Positions 14,150 to 20,055 of a stretch of 20,055 bases of DNA are shown here, one piece after another. The notes under the pieces are model-generated. The model did no database searches and was not told the DNA's origin. It was given only the letters and a program-made list of their open reading frames with translations. A program made the position numbers and the translations under genes. Source of the stretch: a candidate division WWE3 bacterium (lineage in GTDB: Bacteria; Patescibacteriota; 4484-211; JAGQKX01); contig JAGQKX010000001.1 in the NCBI GenBank assembly GCA_020429905.1, positions 1 through 20,055 of the forward strand. The letters are read 5' to 3'. How positions within the stretch are numbered: the first letter of the stretch is position 1; every line of letters begins with the position of its first letter.

Positions 14150-14875
14150 ATGAAACGAATATTAATGAGTATCATGACCATTGCGTTCGTTCTTGCTGTG
14201 GTTGCTGGGGGCACGTTAGCCCTCTTTGCTGATACTGAATCAAGTATCGGGAATACATTCACTTCTGGAACATTAGATCTTCGAGTAGACAATGAAAACG
14301 GACCACTTGGCGCGAAATTTTCTACTTCGAACATGGTTCCCGGTGAAAAATACCATGCTGGAACAGTAACCCTGTCTAACGCCGGAACAGTTGATGGGAT
14401 TCTGACTTTGATGATCGACAATCCAGTCAGTCATGAAAACGGAATTCTTGATGCTGAAGCAGACGACGGAGATCTGGTCGATCAAGAAATTGATCCATCA
14501 GGATACAACGCAAATACTGGTGATGGAGAATTGTGGGATCAGACGACTTTGAGAATTTGTCTCGAAACAGGGGCTGGTTCTCATTCGACCAATAACATCT
14601 GTGATTGGGACGATACCACACTCTACAATAACGAAGGTACTCCAGGAAACGATTATTCTGCAACGTATCGACTTCCAATCGCTACAGATTTGGCAGAAGA
14701 TAACCACATTACTTTGGCCGCAGGGGACTCAGTCAACTTAGTTGTTGAGGTGACCTTTGTTGACGATCAAAGCAACTGGTGGTGGGGAGGAATGAATGGA
14801 GTTACTAATAACATGGCCATGTCGGATGATATGGTATTTGACGTTATTTTTGGTTTGAAACAGGTGACACCATAG
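14150..14875 (+). CDS. TasA/CalY-like surface fibre protein with SipW-type signal, 241 aa
   Basis: Proteins of this family are secreted, cut by a SipW-type signal peptidase and assembled into surface or biofilm fibres. The N-terminus is a basic, hydrophobic signal (MKRILMSIMTIAFVLAVVAG) followed by the family pattern TLALFADTESSIGNTFTSGT and LDLRVDN. The middle matches the TasA beta-sandwich (MVPGEKYHAGTVTLSNAGTV). The C-terminal half is acidic and Asn-rich and holds an odd QSNWWWGGMNG patch (about 210-220). The single Cys pair (about 138 and 151) could form a disulphide. The matching SipW-type peptidase is the next gene. The strong SD and long leader suggest high, controlled expression. A hairpin with a short T-run follows the stop. 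Confidence 0.88.
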   Translation: MKRILMSIMTIAFVLAVVAGGTLALFADTESSIGNTFTSGTLDLRVDNENGPLGAKFSTSNMVPGEKYHAGTVTLSNAGTVDGILTLMIDNPVSHENGILDAEADDGDLVDQEIDPSGYNANTGDGELWDQTTLRICLETGAGSHSTNNICDWDDTTLYNNEGTPGNDYSATYRLPIATDLAEDNHITLAAGDSVNLVVEVTFVDDQSNWWWGGMNGVTNNMAMSDDMVFDVIFGLKQVTP

Positions 14876-14888
14876 GTCGCCATCTGAG

Positions 14889-14931
14889 ACTCTCGGGGAG
14901 TTTGGAGTTACCGAACTCCCCAGAGAGTTTT
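14889..14931 (+). terminator. Hairpin terminator or attenuator between the fibre gene and sipW
   Basis: ACTCTC plus GGGGAGTT pairs with AACTCCCC plus GAGAGT (14 bp with one bulged A) and is followed by only TTT before TGCG. The short T-run suggests partial termination, which would give more fibre mRNA than peptidase mRNA. Confidence 0.65.
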
Positions 14932-14961
14932 GCGTGGAAGACATAATCAGGGAACTATGAA

Positions 14962-15516
14962 ATGAAAATAAATAAAAACACGACTCATTTAAAACAAAAC
15001 CTTAAGCTGTTGATATTGTTCGTACTCACATTAGCTATTGGTTGGTTACTCTGGACGATTAATCAAAACCAGATGCGGTTTTTGACGGTAAGTTCTGGCT
15101 CTATGGAGCCGGCGATTCCAGTGGGTAGTTTGCTCATTACCAAAACGCGCTCAGTGTATAGTATTGGCCAAGTAATTACGTACGCTGATTCCAACGAGTC
15201 TCTCCTTATCAGTCACCGTATTACAGATGTTTACCTGGATGATCAGGGCTTATTCTTTTTAGCGAAGGGAGACGCTAATGATGCAGTTGATTCGAATAAG
15301 ATCCGAAATTCTGCTATTATCGGTGCTCAGGACCGCGTTATCCCGTATGCAGGATACATCGTAGCATACCTACAGACTTCAATAGGATTCATTCTTTTTG
15401 TCGTCGTGCCAGGGGGATTTTTGATTAGCTCGGAGCTCATTGCTCTATTCGATGAATTCCGAAAGCTGCGTTCTTCAAAAGAAGACGCTTTTGTATTACA
15501 AGTTCTGACAACCTAA
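14962..15516 (+). CDS. sipW: SipW-type signal peptidase I, 184 aa
   Basis: This enzyme cuts the signal peptide of TasA/CalY-type proteins at the outer face of the membrane. A TM segment lies at residues 15-33. The catalytic serine is Ser47 in SSGSMEPAIPVGS. His85 in LLISHRI replaces the Lys of ordinary bacterial type I peptidases, which is the Ser-His arrangement of SipW and the eukaryotic ER enzymes. FLAKGDANDAVD (100-108) is the third conserved box. A second TM segment lies at about 134-158, followed by a cytosolic tail. The order TasA-like, SipW and surface protein forms one locus, and the last two genes are only nine bases apart. A weak AGGGA lies 11 bases upstream of the ATG. Confidence 0.9.
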   Translation: MKINKNTTHLKQNLKLLILFVLTLAIGWLLWTINQNQMRFLTVSSGSMEPAIPVGSLLITKTRSVYSIGQVITYADSNESLLISHRITDVYLDDQGLFFLAKGDANDAVDSNKIRNSAIIGAQDRVIPYAGYIVAYLQTSIGFILFVVVPGGFLISSELIALFDEFRKLRSSKEDAFVLQVLTT

Positions 15517-15525
15517 TAAAGCAAT

Positions 15526-16212
15526 ATGCAAAAACAATTACATCGTAAATACATTCCCATTCTTTTTACTCTTTTTTTTATACTCTTGGCAGTTGGTCAT
15601 CATCGCTTAGTTCACGCTGCAGATAATACGTTACAGTGTAGCGATGGCGCGTGTACATTTGTGGGGAATAATCAGCTTTTCGACGAGGCGAGCCTAGTTC
15701 CGGGCGACGAAACAAGTCGTATTCTGTTGGCTGAAAATAATTTGGCAATACCTATTTCTGTATCCGTCGTGGTTGATGTTACTGATGCTGGAGGGTTAGA
15801 AGATGTGATTTTAATTGAAACGACAGATAGTGCCTCTTCAGTGTTAAAAGAATTTTCTAGTTTACGTGAACTCGAAAATAGCGGAGTCATCTATTTGTCA
15901 CAGATACAACCAGGTCAATCAGAAAATTATACTTTTGCGGCTAAATTTGCATCGTTTCATGGAAATGAATATCAGCAAAAGTCTGTAGGTTTCGATATCC
16001 ATTTTCAAATTACTGATGCGAGCAGCAATACTCCTTTGGTGCTCAGTTCATCAGATAGCGAAGCTTCGCCCGAACCGTCCGTGTTGAGTAGCGTGATTAC
16101 ATTGCCGCTAACGGGGGCTTGGTCGTTTGAATCCGTAGCTGTCGTGGCGGGGATCTCTCTCATTGTTTTAGGATTGGTTGTGAGACGAAGGATTAAACGT
16201 TTGGAGACATAA
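15526..16212 (+). CDS. LPLTG-anchored surface protein, 228 aa
   Basis: The N-terminal signal peptide is about residues 1-31 (YIPILFTLFFILLAVGHHRL then VHAAD). The mature part looks like a TasA-related beta domain (FDEASLVPGDETSRILLAEN). Next come a Ser-rich spacer (about 165-190) and a sorting signal: LPLTG (193-197), a hydrophobic stretch and the basic tail RRRIKRLET. The form fits sortase substrates of the LPXTG type. There is no sortase in the window. It follows sipW by nine bases with no clear SD, so it is co-transcribed and perhaps translationally coupled. It may be the cell anchor or minor subunit of the fibres, like TapA of Bacillus in role, though not in sequence. Confidence 0.85.
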   Translation: MQKQLHRKYIPILFTLFFILLAVGHHRLVHAADNTLQCSDGACTFVGNNQLFDEASLVPGDETSRILLAENNLAIPISVSVVVDVTDAGGLEDVILIETTDSASSVLKEFSSLRELENSGVIYLSQIQPGQSENYTFAAKFASFHGNEYQQKSVGFDIHFQITDASSNTPLVLSSSDSEASPEPSVLSSVITLPLTGAWSFESVAVVAGISLIVLGLVVRRRIKRLET

Positions 16213-16219
16213 ACTTCCA

Positions 16220-16248
16220 TTGACAGAATAGGCGTAAATTGATATAAG
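16220..16248 (+). promoter_or_regulatory. Strong promoter after the surface-fibre operon
   Basis: -35 TTGACA (16220-16225), 17-bp spacer, -10 TATAAG (16243-16248), starting eight bases after the LPLTG gene stop. The transcript would begin near 16255 and enter a structured region. Confidence 0.75.
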
Positions 16249-16289
16249 AAGTATGTCATTAACGTAATAGTTATTTGACGACAACAACG

Positions 16290-16357
16290 CCTAGCTTTTC
16301 TCATGCAAGGAAAGCAAGTTACAGCCGGCCACTTTGGCCGGTTTGTGCGTTTCTAGG
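16290..16357 (+). ncRNA. Candidate three-way-junction RNA (leader or small RNA)
   Basis: CCTAG (16290-16294) pairs with CTAGG (16353-16357). Inside it are two hairpins: CTTTTC / GGAAAG (16295-16314, 8-base loop) and AGCCGGCC / GGCCGGTT (16323-16343, 5-base loop, one G-U). It lies about 35 nt after a strong promoter and fits no riboswitch class I could name. It could be the leader of the Pro-rich protein gene or an independent RNA. No clear terminator follows. Confidence 0.4.
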
Positions 16358-16361
16358 GGCT

Positions 16362-16390
16362 TTGCTGAAAAAAGCTAAACACGGTACAAT
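16362..16390 (+). promoter_or_regulatory. Second promoter before the Pro/Thr-rich protein gene
   Basis: -35 TTGCTG (16362-16367), 17-bp spacer, -10 TACAAT (16385-16390). The predicted start near 16397 leaves a leader of about 27 nt that lacks an SD. The -35 match is weak. Confidence 0.4.
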
Positions 16391-16423
16391 ACACGCACTG
16401 CGCTGCCACTACACTCCAACTAA

Positions 16424-17020
16424 ATGGTTAATTTAATTGTAGCTGTTATTCTCACGACCATCATGGCTTTTACGCCCAAAAATCACTCAGGCAGAGGTCC
16501 AGTCGATATCTTTACGTATTTTCCACGGGAAAAAAGTACCGTCGATGAGACGTCATCTCCTGAGACAAAAGATCAGCAGGTGATGATTACACCAATCATC
16601 GCCCCAAAAACCAGAGCATTAGAGATTAAAAATGAAAAAATTACTCCTACAGTTCAAGATACAAACAAAACGAAGCGTACTAACAATTGTGACAGTCAAA
16701 ACGACTCTGATTGTGATTCGGCCCCAAAAGTAAAGTCAAAAAAGGTGAAACCACCACATGTTTTACCGACGATCACGGTATCTCCGTTACCAAAACCTAC
16801 TGCAATCGTAACGCCAACCCCGACGCAAGCACCACCCAAACCGTCTCCGACAGTTATTCCTCGACCAACAATCTATCCTACGCCATTTCCGACGGTGTAT
16901 CCCTTGCCGACCATTATCATTTTTCCATCTCCACCCAAATGCCCAGACCCTCCATATCCGCCCGTGATGTCATCACCTGACGCGATAATCATTTGTCCGG
17001 AATATCCGATGAATATCTAG
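16424..17020 (+). CDS. Pro/Thr-rich secreted-looking protein, 198 aa
   Basis: A short hydrophobic N-terminus (MVNLIVAVILTTIMAF) resembles a minimal signal or anchor. A charged spacer follows (about 20-110), then a Pro/Thr/Ser-rich stretch (about 112-173, for example TPTPTQAPPKPSPTVIPRPT). Four Cys lie in two pairs (about 88 and 95, about 174 and 190). Such stretches usually form extended cell-wall stalks and can be glycosylated. An in-frame TAA lies directly before the ATG, so no longer start exists. There is no SD. The family is not recognised. Low-complexity composition lowers confidence in the function but not in the open frame. Confidence 0.65.
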   Translation: MVNLIVAVILTTIMAFTPKNHSGRGPVDIFTYFPREKSTVDETSSPETKDQQVMITPIIAPKTRALEIKNEKITPTVQDTNKTKRTNNCDSQNDSDCDSAPKVKSKKVKPPHVLPTITVSPLPKPTAIVTPTPTQAPPKPSPTVIPRPTIYPTPFPTVYPLPTIIIFPSPPKCPDPPYPPVMSSPDAIIICPEYPMNI

Positions 17021-17032
17021 CTTCACGCCCTG

Positions 17033-17069
17033 TATAATGATTTTATGCGTATGGAAAGGGGTGAGAAAT
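17033..17069 (+). promoter_or_regulatory. -10 box and SD of the small coiled-coil protein gene
   Basis: TATAAT (17033-17038) with a weak -35, then the SD AAAGGGGTGAG (17055-17065) before the ATG at 17071. The leader would be about 26 nt. Confidence 0.5.
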
Positions 17070-17070
17070 T

Positions 17071-17235
17071 ATGGGTTTAGGATTTGGTGATCAAGAAGAA
17101 GGAAACACAAACAGTAATCATCTGTACGAATTGCTCGAAGAAATTAAAAAGATGCGTGCCGGTGTCGACAAAATCGTGGCTGACGTAGAACGCATCAAAG
17201 ATGATGTGGATAAGATCAGTCATCACATGAAATAA
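17071..17235 (+). CDS. Small coiled-coil protein, 54 aa
   Basis: The product starts MGLGFGDQEEGNTNSNHLYE and then forms one long charged helix. Heptad-like hydrophobic positions run through LLEEIKKMRAGVDKIVADVE and RIKDDVDKISHHMK. There is no signal peptide or TM segment. A good SD, a -10 box and the helical pattern support it as a real gene despite its length. It lies between the Pro-rich protein gene and the MgtC-like gene, each with its own promoter. An oligomerisation or scaffold role is possible; the family is not recognised. Confidence 0.75.
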   Translation: MGLGFGDQEEGNTNSNHLYELLEEIKKMRAGVDKIVADVERIKDDVDKISHHMK

Positions 17236-17279
17236 AAGTTTTTTTGAAGTCCCCCTAGAAGAGTTTTTCCAAACCAGTA

Positions 17280-17285
17280 TATACT
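17280..17285 (+). promoter_or_regulatory. -10 box of the leaderless MgtC-like gene
   Basis: TATACT ends six bases before the ATG at 17292 and sits inside the perfect palindrome CAGTATATACTG (17276-17287). The core is shared with the large histidine kinase promoter. No SD and no good -35 are visible. Confidence 0.5.
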
Positions 17286-17291
17286 GAGCAT

Positions 17292-18635
17292 ATGGGTGAA
17301 TTTGCTCTTGTTCTTAAATTAGGTATCGCGTTGATTCTTGGTGCCGCTATTGGTTTGGAACGTGAATCATATGAAGATTTAATTTCGGAAGATGGCCAGG
17401 GAAGGCGAGGTTCCCTCGGAGTACGTTCCTTCTCGTTAGTTACATTGCTTGGGGCTATCTGCGGATTCTTATATTATTTTTTTCAACCGCTGTTTTTCAT
17501 TTTTTCGATCACTTTCATTATTATCGTGATTGGGTACTATCTTACGGGGAGTATCATGCTCAAAGATAACGGATTTACGACTGAACTAGCCGTAATTTTT
17601 AGTTTTTTAATCGGCATCTTTGTCGGTCTGGAGATTTTTTCTACGCAACTCATTATTGCCCTTACCGTTGTCTTAATTCTGATTCTATCTCGGAAGGAAA
17701 ACATTCAACATTTTGTGATGAAAATAAAACGATCCGAAATTAACGGATTTGTTAGTTACGCACTTATCGCATTGGTTATCCTTCCATTTTTACCCAACGT
17801 CGCCTATTCGTTAAAAGATGCTCCATCATTGATCTCCATTTTCCAATCATACGGATTCAACGTGAATGGATTTATTGATGCGCATCTGTTCAATCCGTAT
17901 AACGTTTGGTTGGTTGTAGCGGTGGTAACGGGTGTCGACGTGATGGGATATGTTTTGAAAAAAATCGCCGGTGAGAAAAGTGGATGGGGGATTGCCAGTA
18001 CCGTTGGTGGGTTTATCTCGTCAACTGCCACCACCATCTCGATTGCCCAACAAAGTAAAAAAGCTAAGTCGTTAGATTTATTGTTGTCAGCTGCATTGCT
18101 GGCTAATATCGCTGGCTTTATCCAATTTTTTATCTTAATGGGCATCTTCAATCCTGAGTTATTGGTAAAAAGTACCGGATTTATCATAATGCTGCTTATC
18201 GGGACGTTTATTCCAGCGGGTTATTTTGTCTATCGAACATATAAATATGATGGACATGCGTTTACGGCGAAAGGTATCAAATCGAACGAAATTTTTTCTA
18301 TTCTTCCTGCACTAAAATTTGCGCTCATTTTTTCGGTCGTCCGAATTGCGGTTCAATTTTCGTTGGCCTTTTTTGGAAACCGGGGATTATTGATCACTTC
18401 TGGGATTGCAGCCGTAACTGGACATGATGCGGTGGTGATCAATATTTCAGAATTGGCTGGCTCAGTGATCAATTTTGACACGGCCGTACTCACGCTCGTC
18501 GTCGTGAATGGGGTAAACGTTTTTGGCAAAGTTGTCTATTGTTTTTTGCGGGGGGATGAATCATTTGCCCGAAAATTTGGGTTATCGATGGCGGTAGCAA
18601 TTCTATTTAGTTTCCTCGGATTCTTTTTATTTTAG
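17292..18635 (+). CDS. MgtC/SapB-DUF4010 membrane protein, 447 aa
   Basis: The N-terminal quarter is an MgtC/SapB domain: LGIALILGAAIGLERESYED (10-29) with the invariant GLERE, then GSLGVRSFSLVTLLGAICGF. The C-terminal two thirds match DUF4010, with many TM segments, GWGIASTVGGFISSTATTIS and HDAVVINISELAG. About 12 hydrophobic segments are present in all. Full-length proteins of this type are widespread and their transport role is not settled; MgtC itself is linked to Mg2+ stress and virulence. The ATG directly follows a -10 box by six bases and no SD is present. The length is normal for the family. Confidence 0.88.
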   Translation: MGEFALVLKLGIALILGAAIGLERESYEDLISEDGQGRRGSLGVRSFSLVTLLGAICGFLYYFFQPLFFIFSITFIIIVIGYYLTGSIMLKDNGFTTELAVIFSFLIGIFVGLEIFSTQLIIALTVVLILILSRKENIQHFVMKIKRSEINGFVSYALIALVILPFLPNVAYSLKDAPSLISIFQSYGFNVNGFIDAHLFNPYNVWLVVAVVTGVDVMGYVLKKIAGEKSGWGIASTVGGFISSTATTISIAQQSKKAKSLDLLLSAALLANIAGFIQFFILMGIFNPELLVKSTGFIIMLLIGTFIPAGYFVYRTYKYDGHAFTAKGIKSNEIFSILPALKFALIFSVVRIAVQFSLAFFGNRGLLITSGIAAVTGHDAVVINISELAGSVINFDTAVLTLVVVNGVNVFGKVVYCFLRGDESFARKFGLSMAVAILFSFLGFFLF

Positions 18636-18647
18636 TATATTCATAGC

Positions 18648-18740
18648 AAACCACCGGTTCGTATTTGAACCATCAATATTCTTCTATTTATTTTTAATAA
18701 ACGAAAATTACTGAAAAAGTGGTTTACTCTTAAGAGTAAA
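18648..18740. other. Structured convergent intergenic region
   Basis: AAACCAC (18648-18654) can pair with GTGGTTT (18719-18725). The hairpin GGTTC-GTATTT-GAACC (18656-18671) lies between. TTTACTCTTAAGAGTAAA (18723-18740) is an 18-bp perfect palindrome. These lie between the ends of the MgtC-like and RRM genes and may act in termination, but none is a classic terminator. Confidence 0.4.
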
Positions 18741-18746
18741 AGAAGA

Positions 18747-19007
18747 TTAGTCTTCTTTCTTAGGTCGGGCAACGTTAACAACGAGTGCACGTCCTTCCAT
18801 CTCTTGACCATTCATCCCAGCGATAGCTGCTTGAGCAGCTTCGTTGTTAGCCATGGTGACGAAACCGAAACCCTTGCTTCGGCCTGTATTTCGATCAGTG
18901 ATGATTACTGCCTCGATAACCTCTCCAAATTGGCTAAAAACTTCGGATAATTGATCCTGAGTTGTGCTATACGGTAAATTACCGACGTATAATTTGTTTT
19001 CCTGCAT
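18747..19007 (-). CDS. RRM RNA-binding protein, 86 aa
   Basis: This is a single RNA-recognition motif with little else. RNP2 is LYVGNL (6-11) and RNP1 is KGFGFVTM (45-52), with the aromatic residues that stack on RNA bases in place. The end is charged (ARPKKED). Such proteins are known from cyanobacteria (often cold-induced) and other bacteria, and bind mRNA, possibly as chaperones. The start is set by the SD GGAGGTG eight bases before the ATG. The promoter at 19139-19167 gives a leader of about 125 nt, long for such a small gene, which fits post-transcriptional or self-regulation. Confidence 0.95.
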   Translation of the reverse strand: MQENKLYVGNLPYSTTQDQLSEVFSQFGEVIEAVIITDRNTGRSKGFGFVTMANNEAAQAAIAGMNGQEMEGRALVVNVARPKKED

Positions 19008-19138
19008 TAAGTATCACCTCCAACGTATTGGAAATTAAGGTAAACGAGACACCGCTACTTTTTTATTGAGATCTTCCAAGAAACATTGAAATGTGATCAG
19101 AGAAGTTCTTGCATGAGGGTGTATGTTCAACCAACGGG

Positions 19139-19167
19139 ATTATACTCTATTTTTACTCGGTGGGCAA
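19139..19167 (-). promoter_or_regulatory. Promoter of the RRM protein gene
   Basis: Minus-strand -35 TTGCCC (19167-19162), 17-bp spacer, -10 TATAAT (19144-19139). It produces a 5' leader of about 125 nt. Confidence 0.65.
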
Positions 19168-19208
19168 TAATTTTCCTCCATGGAAAAGGGGAATCGATGA
19201 TTTCAAAA

Positions 19209-20055
19209 TTAATGCTGCATGAATAAATGTGACGGATGATGATGGGCGTATTCGTGCTTGATGATCGATTGTACAACCTTTGTCTGATAAGTAGCGGCAA
19301 TATCTGGATATTCTTTGGTTAGATCGGCGAGTTTGTTATCGTTGTTCTTTTTATGTTCTGCGTATTCTCCTTTGACGGTTTGTATGGCTGAAAACACTCC
19401 GTTTCGGTCTTCGATACATTCCTCAACGTTCTTTAGATACTTGATTACTTCGTTACTGCAAACGATACGTGTTTGCAAAGCGGCGATTCGATTTTCGATA
19501 ATATGTTCTCGCTTAGTACTGATGAAAGAACCAAGGAGCGGGAATCGATTCATAGATTCTTGTACTGAGCGCATACGCTCTCGGAATGTTTTATCGCGAT
19601 CAATGACTCCACCCCGTTTATAACCGCGGCCGGTATATACTTCTGGATATTCAAGAGCATCTTGTTGCAGATCTAGTTCACTATCGAGATCAAAAAAGAC
19701 AGCTTCACTAATGTGGTTTTCGTCAAACAAACGTTCAATAGTTTTCTTTTCGATAACGATCGCCTGTAAGCGGAGACTCTTTGCCACTTCATCTTGCTTC
19801 GCCAATTTGAGTAGTTGAACTTTATGCTCATCAACTTCTTTGGCTAATGTGCTCGAAACTGATTGTACGATAGAAGTGTTGAATTCATCCAGCTCGCATA
19901 GGCTTTCCAAGTGTTCTCGAGTATGATTGATCCTCAATATGTCTAGTTCTTCCTTTAAGATAAGATCTTCTTTCTTAGGTAGGTGTACGCCAAGCTTCTT
20001 CATTAACCATTCGATGGTTAGTCCATTTACTAAGAGTGAGAATAGGAATGTGGCA
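19209..20055 (-). CDS. Probable NhaP-type Na+/H+ antiporter, C-terminal part
   Basis: The frame is open from the right edge, and the start lies outside the window. An internal Met at 20003 is not the true start, because the 17 codons before it read ATFLFSLLVNGLTIEWLMKK, in frame. That is the end of the last membrane helix of CPA1/NhaP-type antiporters (typical ending: LTI-x-WLLKKLGL). About 260 residues of charged, helical cytosolic tail follow, rich in Glu, Lys and Leu, ending HHHPSHLFMQH. Such tails regulate exchange in related antiporters. The family assignment rests on a short stretch and is an inference. Confidence 0.7.
   Translation of the reverse strand, partial: ATFLFSLLVNGLTIEWLMKKLGVHLPKKEDLILKEELDILRINHTREHLESLCELDEFNTSIVQSVSSTLAKEVDEHKVQLLKLAKQDEVAKSLRLQAIVIEKKTIERLFDENHISEAVFFDLDSELDLQQDALEYPEVYTGRGYKRGGVIDRDKTFRERMRSVQESMNRFPLLGSFISTKREHIIENRIAALQTRIVCSNEVIKYLKNVEECIEDRNGVFSAIQTVKGEYAEHKKNNDNKLADLTKEYPDIAATYQTKVVQSIIKHEYAHHHPSHLFMQH

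Noticed and set aside
16290..16380. c-di-GMP, TPP or preQ1 riboswitch
   Set aside because: The conserved core sequences of these classes are not present; only the general multi-helix layout is similar.
19209..20003. Complete cytosolic protein starting at 20003
   Set aside because: The frame is open upstream to the window edge and encodes a typical last antiporter helix; no SD precedes the internal Met.

Overview
The window looks like chromosomal DNA from a bacterium of the Candidate Phyla Radiation (Patescibacteria) type. This is an inference. It rests on short unrecognised proteins, a TasA/SipW-type surface operon next to an LPXTG-like protein, histidine kinases without adjacent regulators, and a mix of leaderless and strong Shine-Dalgarno (SD) genes. 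The standard stop codons work throughout. I see no rRNA, tRNA, transposase, phage gene or CRISPR array.

Layout. 1-2660 (minus): three independent transcription units, a small membrane protein cut by the left edge and two distantly related soluble proteins of unknown function. Each has a consensus promoter, a hairpin with a TTCG loop just after the start of transcription, a long leader and a strong SD; each of the two complete genes ends in a terminator. 2666-5064: a Nudix hydrolase (minus), an ASCH-domain protein (plus) and a membrane-anchored phosphodiester glycosidase (plus). 5071-8324 (minus): UmuC, UmuD and a six-TM histidine kinase. An 18-bp repeat with GCAT-N8-ATGC symmetry lies upstream of both the Nudix gene and umuC. 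8450-11340: a protein built of 22-residue repeats, a VIT/CCC1-family transporter, a short MscL and a polytopic membrane protein. 11407-13908 (plus): a large 7TM-GAF-PAS histidine kinase. 14150-16212 (plus): a surface-fibre operon of a TasA/CalY-like protein, a SipW-type signal peptidase and an LPLTG-anchored protein. 16213-17235: a candidate structured RNA, a Pro/Thr-rich secreted-looking protein and a 54-residue coiled-coil protein. 17292-18635 (plus): an MgtC/SapB-DUF4010 membrane protein. 18747-20055 (minus): an RRM RNA-binding protein and the C-terminal end of a probable NhaP-type Na+/H+ antiporter, cut by the right edge.

The genes fit a cell-envelope and stress theme: osmotic valve, cation and metal transport, sensor kinases, surface fibres, error-prone polymerase and nucleotide-pool cleaning. 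The most distinctive signal is regulatory. One gene class has its -10 box 6-10 nt before the ATG and no SD, implying leaderless mRNA. The other has a strong SD, often behind a 110-270 nt structured leader.
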